Shown here: one piece after another, positions 27,500-36,821 of the stretch | Layout of the letters: each line of letters opens with the position of its first letter | How positions within the stretch are numbered: the stretch's first letter is position 1 | Origin: Belliella filtrata | GTDB taxonomy: Bacteria > Bacteroidota > Bacteroidia > Cytophagales > Cyclobacteriaceae | Assembly (NCBI RefSeq): GCF_022549775.1 | Contig: NZ_JAKZGP010000001.1 | Location: 62,001-126,000 of the forward strand | Length of the DNA: 64,000 bases | Direction: 5' to 3' | The notes under the pieces: generated by a model | The model's input: only the letters and a program-made list of their open reading frames with translations | The model's database searches: none | Told to the model about the DNA's origin: nothing | Made by a program: the position numbers and the translations under genes

Positions 27500-29203
27500 A
27501 TGGACATTTTAACTTGGACTTACATACTTGTAGGCTTATCCTTTGCACTTTACATAGGCATTGCAATCTATACAAGAGCTGGATCTACAAAAGAATTCTA
27601 TACAGCAGGCGGCGGAGTGTCTCCTTTAGCCAATGGCATGGCAACTGCCGCTGACTGGATGTCGGCAGCATCATTCATTTCTATGGCTGGAATCATATCA
27701 TTCTCTGGATATGATGGGTCAGTTTACTTGATGGGGTGGACAGGGGGCTATGTTTTACTTGCATTGCTTCTCGCTCCGTATCTTAGGAAGTTTGGGAAAT
27801 TTACAGTTCCAGATTTTGTTGGAGACAGGTACTATTCTAACAAAGCCCGTGTGGTGGCGGTAGTTTGTGCCCTTTTCATATCATTCACCTACGTAGCTGG
27901 ACAAATGAGAGGCGTTGGGATTGTTTTTTCCCGGTATTTGGAAGTCGACATCAATACAGGTGTGATCATAGGAATGTGTATCGTATTCTTCTACGCAGTA
28001 TTAGGTGGAATGAAAGGGATCACCTACACTCAAGTGGCACAATATTGCGTGCTGATTTTTGCATTTATGGTCCCAGCAATTTTTGTTTCGATGCAACTGA
28101 CCAGTAACCCTATTCCTCAGCTAGGACTGGGAGGCACAGTGGCGGATGGATCATATTTATTGGACAAACTTGACGGGGTGCTCACAGAGTTGGGCTTTGC
28201 AGCTTACACTTCAGGAAGAAAAGGCATGTCAGACATATTTGCCATTACATTGGCATTGATGGTGGGAACAGCTGGTCTTCCTCACGTGATCGTAAGGTTC
28301 TTTACCGTGCCTAGGGTAAAGGATGCCAGACTATCTGCAGGATACGCATTGGTGTTTATTGCCATACTGTACACTACAGCGCCAGCAGTAGCAGCTTTTG
28401 GAATATACAATGCCATAGATACTGTGGCAAGCCAACCTGTAAATGAATTACCAGCTTGGGTGGATAACTGGGAAAAAACAAGCCTGATCAGCATAGAGGA
28501 TAAAAATGGAGATGGTGTCGTGCAGTATGCAGCAAATCCTGATATCAATGAGCTCAATATTGACAAAGACATCATGGTACTAGCCAGCCCCGAAATTGCC
28601 AATCTACCAAACTGGGTTATCGGTTTGGTAGCAGCTGGAGGAATGGCTGCAGCACTTTCTACCGCCGCTGGATTACTATTGGTAATTTCGACTTCAGTAT
28701 CTAGAGATCTCTTTAGAACTTTCAGTCCTCAAATGACAGAAAAAAGAGAACTCTGGATAGCAAGGATTTCGGCAGCTGGAGCTGTGGTACTTGCTGGGTA
28801 TTTTGGGGTAAATCCTCCTGGCTTTGTAGCTGAAGTAGTTGCATTTGCTTTTGGTCTGGCCGCTGCATCGTTTTTCCCTGTGATCATCATGGGAATATTT
28901 TCCACTCGGATGAACAAACAAGGAGCCATTTCAGGAATGCTTTCAGGCTTGATATTCACCCTAGTTTACATTGTATATTTCAAGTTCGGAATTACGCTCT
29001 TTGGATTATCTCCTGACTTGGTTAGCGCTGATTATTACTTGTTTGGAATATCTCCAGAAGGTATAGGAAGTGTAGGGATGTTGCTAAATTTTCTAGTTTG
29101 CTATATCGTATCCATGTTGACACCTGCACCACCGCAAGCCGTCCAAGAAATGATTCAAGAGATCAGGATTCCAAGGGGTGCAGGGGGTGCTCATGATCAT
29201 TGA
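27500..29203 (+). CDS. Sodium:solute symporter, acetate-permease-like (VC_2705 type)
   Basis: This 567-residue SSF transporter has about 13 helices. The first helices read WTYILVGLSFALYIGIAIYT, and the SSF core is marked by GGGVSPLANGMATAADWMSA and HVIVRFFTVPRVKDARLSAG. The extracytoplasmic loop at about 310-365 contains a calcium-binding-like DKNGDGVVQ. The protein ends GAGGAHDH. Pairing with DUF4212 and proximity to acs point to acetate or another short-chain monocarboxylate as substrate. It belongs to the porin-DUF4212-SSF operon. Confidence 0.9.
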   Translation: MDILTWTYILVGLSFALYIGIAIYTRAGSTKEFYTAGGGVSPLANGMATAADWMSAASFISMAGIISFSGYDGSVYLMGWTGGYVLLALLLAPYLRKFGKFTVPDFVGDRYYSNKARVVAVVCALFISFTYVAGQMRGVGIVFSRYLEVDINTGVIIGMCIVFFYAVLGGMKGITYTQVAQYCVLIFAFMVPAIFVSMQLTSNPIPQLGLGGTVADGSYLLDKLDGVLTELGFAAYTSGRKGMSDIFAITLALMVGTAGLPHVIVRFFTVPRVKDARLSAGYALVFIAILYTTAPAVAAFGIYNAIDTVASQPVNELPAWVDNWEKTSLISIEDKNGDGVVQYAANPDINELNIDKDIMVLASPEIANLPNWVIGLVAAGGMAAALSTAAGLLLVISTSVSRDLFRTFSPQMTEKRELWIARISAAGAVVLAGYFGVNPPGFVAEVVAFAFGLAAASFFPVIIMGIFSTRMNKQGAISGMLSGLIFTLVYIVYFKFGITLFGLSPDLVSADYYLFGISPEGIGSVGMLLNFLVCYIVSMLTPAPPQAVQEMIQEIRIPRGAGGAHDH

Positions 29204-29302
29204 TCAGTAATCACATACTATAAAGAAGGTCTAAAAAATGGTGACACATCCAATCAAAAAGTGTAAATTAATGATGCTAATCACTTCTCAAGAAAGTTAG
29301 GA

Positions 29303-29506
29303 ATGAAGGAAAGTCTGAAATCACAGTATTTATGGGCATTATTTTTTCTTGGAATGTTTCTTTTGAACTATCCAATGTTGGCAATATTCGACATCCAAAG
29401 CAGGTGGCTTGGGATACCTGTATTGTATTTCTGTGTTTTTAGCGTTTGGATTGGATTGATATTGTTGACATTCATCATCATCAAGAGAACCAAAAAAGAT
29501 GTTTAG
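29303..29506 (+). CDS. Small two-helix membrane protein upstream of the SSF kinase
   Basis: The 67-residue protein has two membrane helices (YLWALFFLGMFLLNYPMLAI and a second of about 22 residues, LYFCVFSVWIGLILLTFIII) joined by a short loop with RWLGIP. The layout resembles small SSF-accessory subunits (DUF3311/DUF485-like), though I cannot assign it to either. Its stop overlaps the kinase ATG by 8 nt (ATGTTTAG), so it is probably coupled to and interacts with the kinase's transporter-like domain. Confidence 0.7.
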   Translation: MKESLKSQYLWALFFLGMFLLNYPMLAIFDIQSRWLGIPVLYFCVFSVWIGLILLTFIIIKRTKKDV

Positions 29507-32252
29507 CAACCTGATCATCATCTTCTTCACTTTCGGCTATTTGGCTTTGCTATTTGCTATAGCTTGGTTTTCAGAACTGAAAGCCAAGCAAGGCAAAAGG
29601 CTGTCCAATCATCCAGCGATCTATGCATTGACTTTGGCGGTATACTGTACTGTGTGGACCTATTATGGATCGGTGGGAAGAGCAGCTACCAATGGACTAG
29701 AGTTTTTGACGATTTACATTGGTCCGAGTCTGATCGCTCCCCTGTGGTGGCTGATCATGAGAAAGATCATCCGAATTTCAAAAGTACAACGAATCTCTTC
29801 TATAGCCGATTTCATTTCCAGCAGGTATGGGAAAAACATCACCTTGGGTGGAGTCGTCACCGTAGTTTGCCTCCTCGGCATTTTGCCTTATGCCTCGATA
29901 CAAATTAAAGGGGTGGCGAGCTCTTTTGAGATTCTCCAAGGAGCATCAGGAATTGGTGTTTTGCAAGGCGTTCCATTCTACCAAGATACAGCATTCTATC
30001 TGGCCATGGGACTAGCCTTGTTTACTGTGCTTTTTGGTACGCGAGACATTGAAGCCACAGCGCAGCATGAAGGTATGGTGATGGCTGTAGCCTTTGAATC
30101 CATTTTCAAACTTCTAGCCTTCTTAGTGGTAGGGGTATTCGTAAGTTTTTTTGTATTTGATGGAGTCGTGGAGATTTTTGATCAAGCGGAAGCTGTGGGA
30201 CTAAGTAGTCTTTTTCAAATGCAAGGTGAGGGCAGCACTACGGAATGGTTTTGGATGTCAACACTGTCGATGATGGCAATATTATTCCTCCCGAGACAGT
30301 TTCAAATGGGGGTGATTGAAAACACCAATGAAAAGCACATAGATACAGCCATGTGGTTATTCCCTATGTATCTATTACTTATTAATTTGTTCGTGATGCC
30401 AATTGCACTTGGAGGATTGGTCTATTTTCCGTCGGGGAGTTTTGAAGCAGATACTTTTGTACTAGCATTTCCTATAGCCTTTGATCAGAAATGGTTGGCA
30501 TTGTTGGTATTTCTCGGAGGATTCTCCGCAGCCACAGGAATGATCATCGTGTCAACGATAGCATTGAGTACCATGATAAGCAACAACTTGGTAATGCCTA
30601 GCCTATTGCTAAGCAAACATTTTCAAGCACAAAATCAGCCCCAGCTTGGAAAAATCTTGATTTGGACTCGAAGATTGGCCATTTTCGGCATTATTCTAGC
30701 GGCTTATCTTTATTACAGGCATGTAGCTGGTCAATTCACTTTGGTCAGCATAGGTTTGATTTCATTTGTGGCCATCGCACAGTTTGCTCCTGCAATCATT
30801 GGAGGGATATTCTGGAAAAGAGGCGCTAGAGTGGGTGCTTTGGCAGGAATTGTAGGAGGGTTTATCATTTGGTTTTACACTTTGGTAATACCTACTATGG
30901 TCACTGCAGGCTATGTAAACGAATCGCTAATGACTGAAGGCTTACTTGGTATAGGCTGGCTGAGGCCTTATGGTCTTCTCGGATTCAATGACTTGAGTTA
31001 CATTACTCATGGTCTGTTTTTCAGTCTTTCTGTGAACTTGATATTATATACCGTGCTAAGTCTCTTGGTGGATCAAACTTCTAAGGAACATAACCAAGCC
31101 GCAGTCTTTGTAGACATCTTCAAACACAGTGAGACGATGGATAATGTGGTGATTTGGAAAGGTCAAGCATACCTTTATGATTTGAAGAAATTACTCAATA
31201 GTTTTATTGGAAAAGAACGAACCAATCAAGTTTTGGAGGAATTTGAAAAGAGTACAGGCAAAATGCTAAACCAAAATGAAATGGTTGATCCTGCATTGGT
31301 CAATTATTCTGAAAGGCTTTTGTCTGGAATCATCGGGGCAGCCTCCGCCCGCATCTTGGTTTCTTCGGTAGTGAAAGAAGAGGAGATTACAATGGAGGAA
31401 GTATTAGGCATCCTCAAGGAGACACAAGAGCTCAAATCATTGAATAACGAACTCAAAGCCAAAAGTCAAGCCTTAAAGAAGGCTACAGAAGAGCTCCAAG
31501 ACCTCAATCAATCACTTCGTCTAAACGACATGCTGAAGGACGAGTTTATTTCTACTGTCACTCATGAAATGAAAACCCCGATTACTTCTATTCGGGCCTT
31601 TTCAGAAATTCTTCGTGAGGAAGAAGAAAACCTGTCTAAAGAAGAAAGTAGAAAATTCTTAGACATCATTATTCAGGAGACCAGCAGAATGACCAGACTA
31701 ATCGATCAAGTCCTTGACTTGGAAAGATTCGATTCTGGAAAGCAAGAATTGAACTTAGAAAAAGTAGCGATAAAACCCCTTTTGACCCAAGCAGTAAATA
31801 GCATCGCACAAGTGATTAAAGACAAAGGGCTTGAATTAACTGTTGCTATGCACTTGGAAAATATTGAAATGATACTGGATCAAGACCGAATCACACAAGT
31901 GATCTTGAACCTCATGTCAAATGCTTCAAAATTTGCCTCAAGAAACATTTCATTCGAGGCAAAGAATACTCAAAATCAATTGATTGTGACAATCAAAGAT
32001 GATGGCAAAGGAATTCCAGAAGAAGAAATTCCATTCATTTTCGATAAGTTTTTCCAAGCCAAAAATCAAACAAGTAAAAAACCAATAGGTAGCGGACTTG
32101 GCCTTGCCATTTCTAAAAAGATCATCGCCTATCACCGCGGGACAATAAGGGTAGACCGGATGGATGGCATGACCTGTTTTGAATTTAGCTTACCCTTACA
32201 TTATCAACAAACTCAAAGAAAAACCGATGAACAAAATTCTAATAGTAGATGA
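29499..32252 (+). CDS. SSF-STAC sensor histidine kinase (CbrA/CrbS type)
   Basis: This 917-residue kinase has a sodium-symporter-like membrane domain as sensor (about residues 1-530, around 13 helices). A STAC linker follows (about 550-635, KGQAYLYDLKKLLNSFIGKE to YSERLLSGIIGAASARILVS), then a coiled coil (about 640-675). HisKA has His689 in STVTHEMKTPITS, and the HATPase domain ends with GSGLGLAISKK at about 864. Unlike many CbrA/CrbS proteins there is no PAS domain between STAC and HisKA. Homologues sense carboxylates or amino acids and control acs. It sits between a DUF4212/SSF transporter and acs, and overlaps a receiver gene. Confidence 0.9.
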   Translation: MFSNLIIIFFTFGYLALLFAIAWFSELKAKQGKRLSNHPAIYALTLAVYCTVWTYYGSVGRAATNGLEFLTIYIGPSLIAPLWWLIMRKIIRISKVQRISSIADFISSRYGKNITLGGVVTVVCLLGILPYASIQIKGVASSFEILQGASGIGVLQGVPFYQDTAFYLAMGLALFTVLFGTRDIEATAQHEGMVMAVAFESIFKLLAFLVVGVFVSFFVFDGVVEIFDQAEAVGLSSLFQMQGEGSTTEWFWMSTLSMMAILFLPRQFQMGVIENTNEKHIDTAMWLFPMYLLLINLFVMPIALGGLVYFPSGSFEADTFVLAFPIAFDQKWLALLVFLGGFSAATGMIIVSTIALSTMISNNLVMPSLLLSKHFQAQNQPQLGKILIWTRRLAIFGIILAAYLYYRHVAGQFTLVSIGLISFVAIAQFAPAIIGGIFWKRGARVGALAGIVGGFIIWFYTLVIPTMVTAGYVNESLMTEGLLGIGWLRPYGLLGFNDLSYITHGLFFSLSVNLILYTVLSLLVDQTSKEHNQAAVFVDIFKHSETMDNVVIWKGQAYLYDLKKLLNSFIGKERTNQVLEEFEKSTGKMLNQNEMVDPALVNYSERLLSGIIGAASARILVSSVVKEEEITMEEVLGILKETQELKSLNNELKAKSQALKKATEELQDLNQSLRLNDMLKDEFISTVTHEMKTPITSIRAFSEILREEEENLSKEESRKFLDIIIQETSRMTRLIDQVLDLERFDSGKQELNLEKVAIKPLLTQAVNSIAQVIKDKGLELTVAMHLENIEMILDQDRITQVILNLMSNASKFASRNISFEAKNTQNQLIVTIKDDGKGIPEEEIPFIFDKFFQAKNQTSKKPIGSGLGLAISKKIIAYHRGTIRVDRMDGMTCFEFSLPLHYQQTQRKTDEQNSNSR

Positions 32253-32592
32253 CGAACCCAACATTCTACTCTCTTTAGAATACCTATTCAAAAAAGAGGG
32301 ATTCAAGGTATACATAGCAAGAGATGGGGAAGAGGCCATTGGTATCATAGATGCAGATCCTCCAGAGCTTGTGATTTTGGACATCATGATGCCAAAAGTG
32401 GATGGCTATGAAGTTTGTAAGTATATCAAAGAAAAAAACGAAGCAGTCAAAGTCGTATTCTTGACAGCTAAAAGCAAAATTCAAGATATTGAAAAAGGGC
32501 TTGAAACTGGTGCTGATTTATACTTAACCAAGCCATTTGGCAACAAGGATTTGATTTCAAAGGTTAGAAACCTACTCACTGATCCTTCTTGA
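32227..32592 (+). CDS. Receiver-only response regulator
   Basis: From ATG 32227 the protein is 121 residues, a single REC domain. The acidic pocket is D8-D9 (ILIVDDEPN), the phosphoacceptor is Asp52 (VILDIMMP), the switch threonine is Thr80 (FLTAK) and the lysine is Lys102 (YLTKPF). There is no output domain: the protein ends 18 residues after the KPF motif. It overlaps the SSF kinase gene by 26 nt in another frame, so it is almost certainly its partner. In CrbS/R and CbrA/B systems the partner carries a DNA-binding domain, so the output here must be a protein contact or another regulator. A longer frame starts at 32179 but is less likely. Confidence 0.9.
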   Translation: MNKILIVDDEPNILLSLEYLFKKEGFKVYIARDGEEAIGIIDADPPELVILDIMMPKVDGYEVCKYIKEKNEAVKVVFLTAKSKIQDIEKGLETGADLYLTKPFGNKDLISKVRNLLTDPS

Positions 32593-32595
32593 ATA

Positions 32596-32625
32596 CCTAA
32601 TAGCTTCTAGAAAAGCTTAGGTTTT
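32596..32625 (+). terminator. Terminator after the receiver gene
   Basis: CCTAA (32596-32600) and GCTT (32603-32606) pair with AAGC-TTAGG (32613-32621), with a 2-nt bulge and a 6-nt loop, followed by TTTT. It separates the sensor/regulator transcript from acs. Confidence 0.6.
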
Positions 32626-32735
32626 CCAAAATATATATCGGACAACTCAAAAGTAAATTGGCAAAATAAGCTAAGATTAAGAGCATTGAAATAAAACGAA
32701 AATCATAAAATCAACTCATCAAAATAACCAAAACT

Positions 32736-34628
32736 ATGAGCGATAGAATTCACACCCTTAGTGGGTATTTTCATGAATATCAAAAATCAGTAGCCCAACC
32801 TGAAGAATTTTGGGCAAGAATAGCAGACTCATTTCACTGGAAAAAGCGCTGGGACAAGGTACTAGACTGGAACTTTGAAGAACCAGATGTGAAATGGTTT
32901 GTCAATGCAAAACTAAATATCACTGAAAATATCCTAGAGCGTCACCTTTACACCATAGGAGATAGACCAGCTATCATCTGGGAGCCCAATGATCCTAGTG
33001 AAGCAGGTAGAACACTGACCTATAGGGAATTGCATACAGAAGTATGTAAATTTTCGAACGTACTTCAAGAAAAAGGCATCAAAAAAGGTGATAGGGTAAT
33101 CATCTATATGCCAATGATTCCTGAAGCTGCCGTTGCAATGCTTGCATGTGCCAGAATCGGAGCTGTACATTCTGTTGTCTTTGCTGGATTCAGTTCTTCC
33201 TCACTGGCTGATAGAATCGAAGATTGTAAAGCGAAAGCTGTACTAACTTCAGATGGAAATTTCAGAGGAAGTAAAAAAATTGCTGTCAAAGCAGTAGTAG
33301 ATGAAGCCCTTGAAAAAGTGACTGTGGACACGGTGATTGTATATCAAAGAACTCATCAAGAAGTTAGCATGAAATCAGGAAGGGATTTCTGGTGGCATGA
33401 ACTAGTCGAAGGAGTCTCTGAACAGCATGAAGCGGTAGAGACTGATAGTGAAGACATGCTTTTCATTCTATACACTTCTGGGTCTACAGGAAAACCAAAG
33501 GGTGTAGTACATACCGTGGGGGGATATATGGTTTATACCAAGTATTCATTCGAAAACGTCTTTCAGTATACACCAGGGGATGTATATTGGTGTACAGCTG
33601 ACGTGGGATGGATCACAGGTCACTCTTACATTGTCTATGGGCCACTTTTGGCAGGTGCGACTACTTTGATGTTTGAGGGAGTTCCTACATTTCCAGATGC
33701 AGGAAGATTTTGGTCTGTAGTAGAAAAGCACAAAGTCAATCAGTTCTACACAGCCCCTACAGCAATCCGAGCGCTTCAAGCACATGGTACTGAACCGATC
33801 GAACCATACGACTTAAGCTCACTCAAGGTACTCGGGTCAGTCGGAGAACCAATCAATGAAGAAGCATGGAATTGGTATCATACACATGTCGGAAAATCTA
33901 GGTGCCCTATCGTAGACACCTGGTGGCAAACAGAAACTGGCGGGATTTTAGTTTCACCAATCGCAGGTATCACACCTACCAAGCCAGCTTATGCTACCCT
34001 TCCCCTACCAGGAATACAGCTTTGTATCGTAGACGCTGAAGGTAATGAACTGAAAGGCAACTCAGTAGAAGGAAACCTATGTATTAAATTCCCATGGCCC
34101 AGCATGATAAGAACTACTTATGGAGATCATGAGCGGTGTAAGCAAACCTACTTTTCCACTTACAAAGACATGTACTTCACAGGTGATGGTGTCAAAAGAG
34201 ATCACGATGGCTACTACAGAATACTGGGAAGAGTGGATGATGTGATAAATGTATCTGGACACCGTATGGGTACCGCAGAGGTAGAAAACGCTATCAATGA
34301 GCACCCACTGGTGGTGGAGTCAGCTGTGGTGGGCTATCCTCATGAGGTAAAAGGCCAGGGAATCTATGCCTATGTAATCTGTGATATGAAAAATAGGACC
34401 GAGGAGAACCTCACCAATGAGATTAAAGATACAGTATCAAAAATCATCGGACCGATTGCTAAGCCTGACAAAATCCAAATTGTCTCTGGACTTCCTAAGA
34501 CTAGATCTGGAAAAATCATGCGAAGGATTTTGAGAAAAGTAGCAGAAGGTACTGTAGACAACCTAGGTGATACCTCTACCTTACTAGATCCAGAAGTAGT
34601 TCAAGAAATCATAGAAGGTAGGCAATAA
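32736..34628 (+). CDS. acs: Acetyl-coenzyme A synthetase
   Basis: Acs activates acetate to acetyl-CoA through acetyl-AMP. The 630-residue protein has the AMP-binding P-loop (LYTSGSTGKPKGVVHT), the substrate-binding DTWWQTETGG, the hinge region YRILGRVDDVINVSGHRMGT and the C-terminal KTRSGKIMRR, whose lysine is the regulatory acetylation site in the family. The N-terminal ACS segment (YFHEYQKSVAQPEEFWARIA) is also present. The size is normal. Position directly after an SSF kinase/receiver pair matches acetate-switch loci in other bacteria. Confidence 0.97.
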   Translation: MSDRIHTLSGYFHEYQKSVAQPEEFWARIADSFHWKKRWDKVLDWNFEEPDVKWFVNAKLNITENILERHLYTIGDRPAIIWEPNDPSEAGRTLTYRELHTEVCKFSNVLQEKGIKKGDRVIIYMPMIPEAAVAMLACARIGAVHSVVFAGFSSSSLADRIEDCKAKAVLTSDGNFRGSKKIAVKAVVDEALEKVTVDTVIVYQRTHQEVSMKSGRDFWWHELVEGVSEQHEAVETDSEDMLFILYTSGSTGKPKGVVHTVGGYMVYTKYSFENVFQYTPGDVYWCTADVGWITGHSYIVYGPLLAGATTLMFEGVPTFPDAGRFWSVVEKHKVNQFYTAPTAIRALQAHGTEPIEPYDLSSLKVLGSVGEPINEEAWNWYHTHVGKSRCPIVDTWWQTETGGILVSPIAGITPTKPAYATLPLPGIQLCIVDAEGNELKGNSVEGNLCIKFPWPSMIRTTYGDHERCKQTYFSTYKDMYFTGDGVKRDHDGYYRILGRVDDVINVSGHRMGTAEVENAINEHPLVVESAVVGYPHEVKGQGIYAYVICDMKNRTEENLTNEIKDTVSKIIGPIAKPDKIQIVSGLPKTRSGKIMRRILRKVAEGTVDNLGDTSTLLDPEVVQEIIEGRQ

Positions 34629-34667
34629 AACAGGAATATGCTGCTACGCTATGTATGATTGACATAT

Positions 34668-34770
34668 GCCTTCGGCGATAAATTATAGTACACCTAAACG
34701 TTGAAATAAAAGTATCAGAATAAACATGTTTCAATTTGTTAAAATCTCAATACAACGTTTCGCCGAAGGC
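34668..34770. repeat. Compound inverted repeat in the acs-DUF294 gap
   Basis: The right arm is one block, CAACGTTTCGCCGAAGGC (34753-34770). The left arm holds the complement in two pieces: GCCTTCGGCGA (34668-34678) and AAACGTTG (34696-34703), split by 17 nt. It may be a degraded mobile or REP-like element, or a left arm that gained an insertion. Confidence 0.6.
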
Positions 34771-34771
34771 C

Positions 34772-34810
34772 TATTTCCACTTTATTTCCATCTTATCTCT
34801 ACCATATTTC
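34772..34810 (+). repeat. Four TATTTC-type hexamers at exact 11-bp steps upstream of the DUF294 gene
   Basis: TATTTC at 34772, TATTTC at 34783, TATCTC at 34794 and TATTTC at 34805, each 11 bp apart, three of the four followed by CA or CCA. The array ends 64 nt before the ATG of the cNMP/CBS/DUF294 gene and points towards it. It is the same motif family as the array upstream of queG. Confidence 0.65.
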
Positions 34811-34873
34811 CATTATGTACCAAGTTCCAACCTTAAGATCTTAATTTTGTATTCTCTAGTAATCAAATGAAAC

Positions 34874-36820
34874 ATGTCCAACGTAATCTTCAATAGAGTA
34901 AAGGAATTCTTGAATCGCTTTCCTCCATTTCATTTTCTGGATAGTACCAACCTACTTACAATAGCACAGGTGGTGGAAGTGCGGTACTTTGCGGCAGGTG
35001 AAAGTCTCTTCCAAAAAGGTGATGCAGCACAAGAATATTTCTTTGTACTAAGAGAAGGTTCCGTTCACTTAATAGATCATGAATACGGGAAAGACATCAT
35101 TGTGGAAGTGTGTGATGAAGGTGATGTATTTGGTGTATTGGCCCTACTAGGCAAACGTCCCTATATACTACAAGCTTTGGCAAAAGAGGATAGCCTTGTT
35201 TATGCTATCCCTGTGCGTACTTTTGATAAGATACTGCAAGAGAATAGCCGCGTAAGTCTATACTTCGCCGCTGGCTTTGCATCAGGGCAAGTAGTGGTAA
35301 GGCGTGATTTGTCTCAAGTACAAAAAGCCCGAAGTGAATTCAAAGAAATGTCTCAGGACAATGGACTGATGATATTTACTGGTCAATCCGATATGAAGTT
35401 TTCGGAGGATGTCCTTTGTGTCCAACAGGGTACAAGTATAAGAGAAGCGACTATCGCAATGTCTGAAAAAGGCGTGGGCTCTGTAGTGATCACAGACTCG
35501 AAACAGTTTCCAGTGGGAATTATAACAGACAAAGATATAAGAAATAGGGTAGTTGCAGCTGGGCTAGGATATGATGTACTGGTCGAGTCAGTAATGACTA
35601 CACCTGTGATCACGAGAAGAAAAGATGCAGGATTTGCCCCACTATATCTTACCATGATTAAGAACAGGCTTCATCACTTGATATTCACAGAAGATGGCAG
35701 TGATCAGAGTCCTGTTACGGGCATCTTATCAGACCATGACATCCTACTTTCGCAAGGCAATAGCCCAGCTGTCTTGATCAATGCACTGATGAATACTTGG
35801 GAAGTCAGCGAAATGGCTCAAGTGAGGAATAGGGCCGAGAGACTACTGAAGTATTACTTAGAAAATGAAGTTGGGATGGAGTTCATCGCCAATATCATTT
35901 CAGAGATCAACGACATCATCATCCAAAGGGCTGTCCAAATCGCCAAAAAGAAATATGATGAAGCTCATCCAGAAGCTTCAAAAGTTAAATTTTGCTTTCT
36001 TTCTTTAGGAAGTGAAGGCCGAGAAGAGCAGCTACTTAGGACTGACTTGGACAATGCAATTGTCTATGAAGATGTCCCCGCTGATCAAGCAGAAGCTGTT
36101 CAAGCATACATGCTTCTAATAGGCAACGAAGTGATAGATATCCTTCTCCATTGTGGATTTGAACCCTGTCCAGGCGATATGATGGCCAACAATCCCAAAT
36201 GGTGCCAACCCTTGAGTCAATGGAAGCAGTATTTTTCGGATTGGATTTTGGTACCAGATCAGAAAGCATTGATGCACGCCACTATATTTTTTGACTATCG
36301 ACCAGTGTATGGGCACAAGGCGCTGTCGGATGCCATGACAGATCATATTTACCAAGAAATAGCAGGAAAGTCTGTTTTTCTTAATTTTTTAGCAAAAAAT
36401 GCACTGCTTAACCCTGCACCACTTGGTTTCTTTAAAAATTTTATAGTAGAAAAAAGTGGTGAACACCGAGACAAGTTTGACATTAAGCTTAGGGCAATGA
36501 TGCCACTGGCTGACCTAGGAAGATTGCTTGTCCTCAGCCACAGGGTAGTGGGAATCAACAATACTTTTCGTCGATTTGAAAAAATAGCAACCTTAGAACC
36601 TCAATACAAAGAGCTGATGTTAGAAGCAGGGAAGGCCTATGAAATTCTCATGCGTATGCGTGCCATTGAAGGCCTCAAGTCTGGCTCGTCAGGAAGGTAC
36701 ATTCAGCCTGATGCACTTGGTAAACTGCAAAGGCAATTACTCAAAAATGCTTTTGCTCCAATAGACGAGCTGCAGCGAATCATGAGCGTCAGGTTTCAAA
36801 TGGAATATTTCAACAGGTAA
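34874..36820 (+). CDS. cNMP-binding/CBS/DUF294 nucleotidyltransferase-like protein
   Basis: This 648-residue soluble protein has an N-terminal cyclic-nucleotide-binding fold (about residues 15-130, AAGESLFQKGDAAQEYFFVL). A CBS pair follows (about 180-305, VGSVVITDSKQFPVGIITDK), then a DUF294 nucleotidyltransferase-like domain with GSEGREEQLLRTDLDNA from residue 379 and a C-terminal helical DUF294_C domain. The GSxGR and DxD residues are like GlnD/GlnE-type transferases. The family is repeatedly found beside acs and SSF transporters and probably regulates acetate metabolism or the adjacent exonuclease's partner. Its biochemical target is unknown. The stop is one base before the next ATG. Confidence 0.9.
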   Translation: MSNVIFNRVKEFLNRFPPFHFLDSTNLLTIAQVVEVRYFAAGESLFQKGDAAQEYFFVLREGSVHLIDHEYGKDIIVEVCDEGDVFGVLALLGKRPYILQALAKEDSLVYAIPVRTFDKILQENSRVSLYFAAGFASGQVVVRRDLSQVQKARSEFKEMSQDNGLMIFTGQSDMKFSEDVLCVQQGTSIREATIAMSEKGVGSVVITDSKQFPVGIITDKDIRNRVVAAGLGYDVLVESVMTTPVITRRKDAGFAPLYLTMIKNRLHHLIFTEDGSDQSPVTGILSDHDILLSQGNSPAVLINALMNTWEVSEMAQVRNRAERLLKYYLENEVGMEFIANIISEINDIIIQRAVQIAKKKYDEAHPEASKVKFCFLSLGSEGREEQLLRTDLDNAIVYEDVPADQAEAVQAYMLLIGNEVIDILLHCGFEPCPGDMMANNPKWCQPLSQWKQYFSDWILVPDQKALMHATIFFDYRPVYGHKALSDAMTDHIYQEIAGKSVFLNFLAKNALLNPAPLGFFKNFIVEKSGEHRDKFDIKLRAMMPLADLGRLLVLSHRVVGINNTFRRFEKIATLEPQYKELMLEAGKAYEILMRMRAIEGLKSGSSGRYIQPDALGKLQRQLLKNAFAPIDELQRIMSVRFQMEYFNR

Positions 36821-36821
36821 T

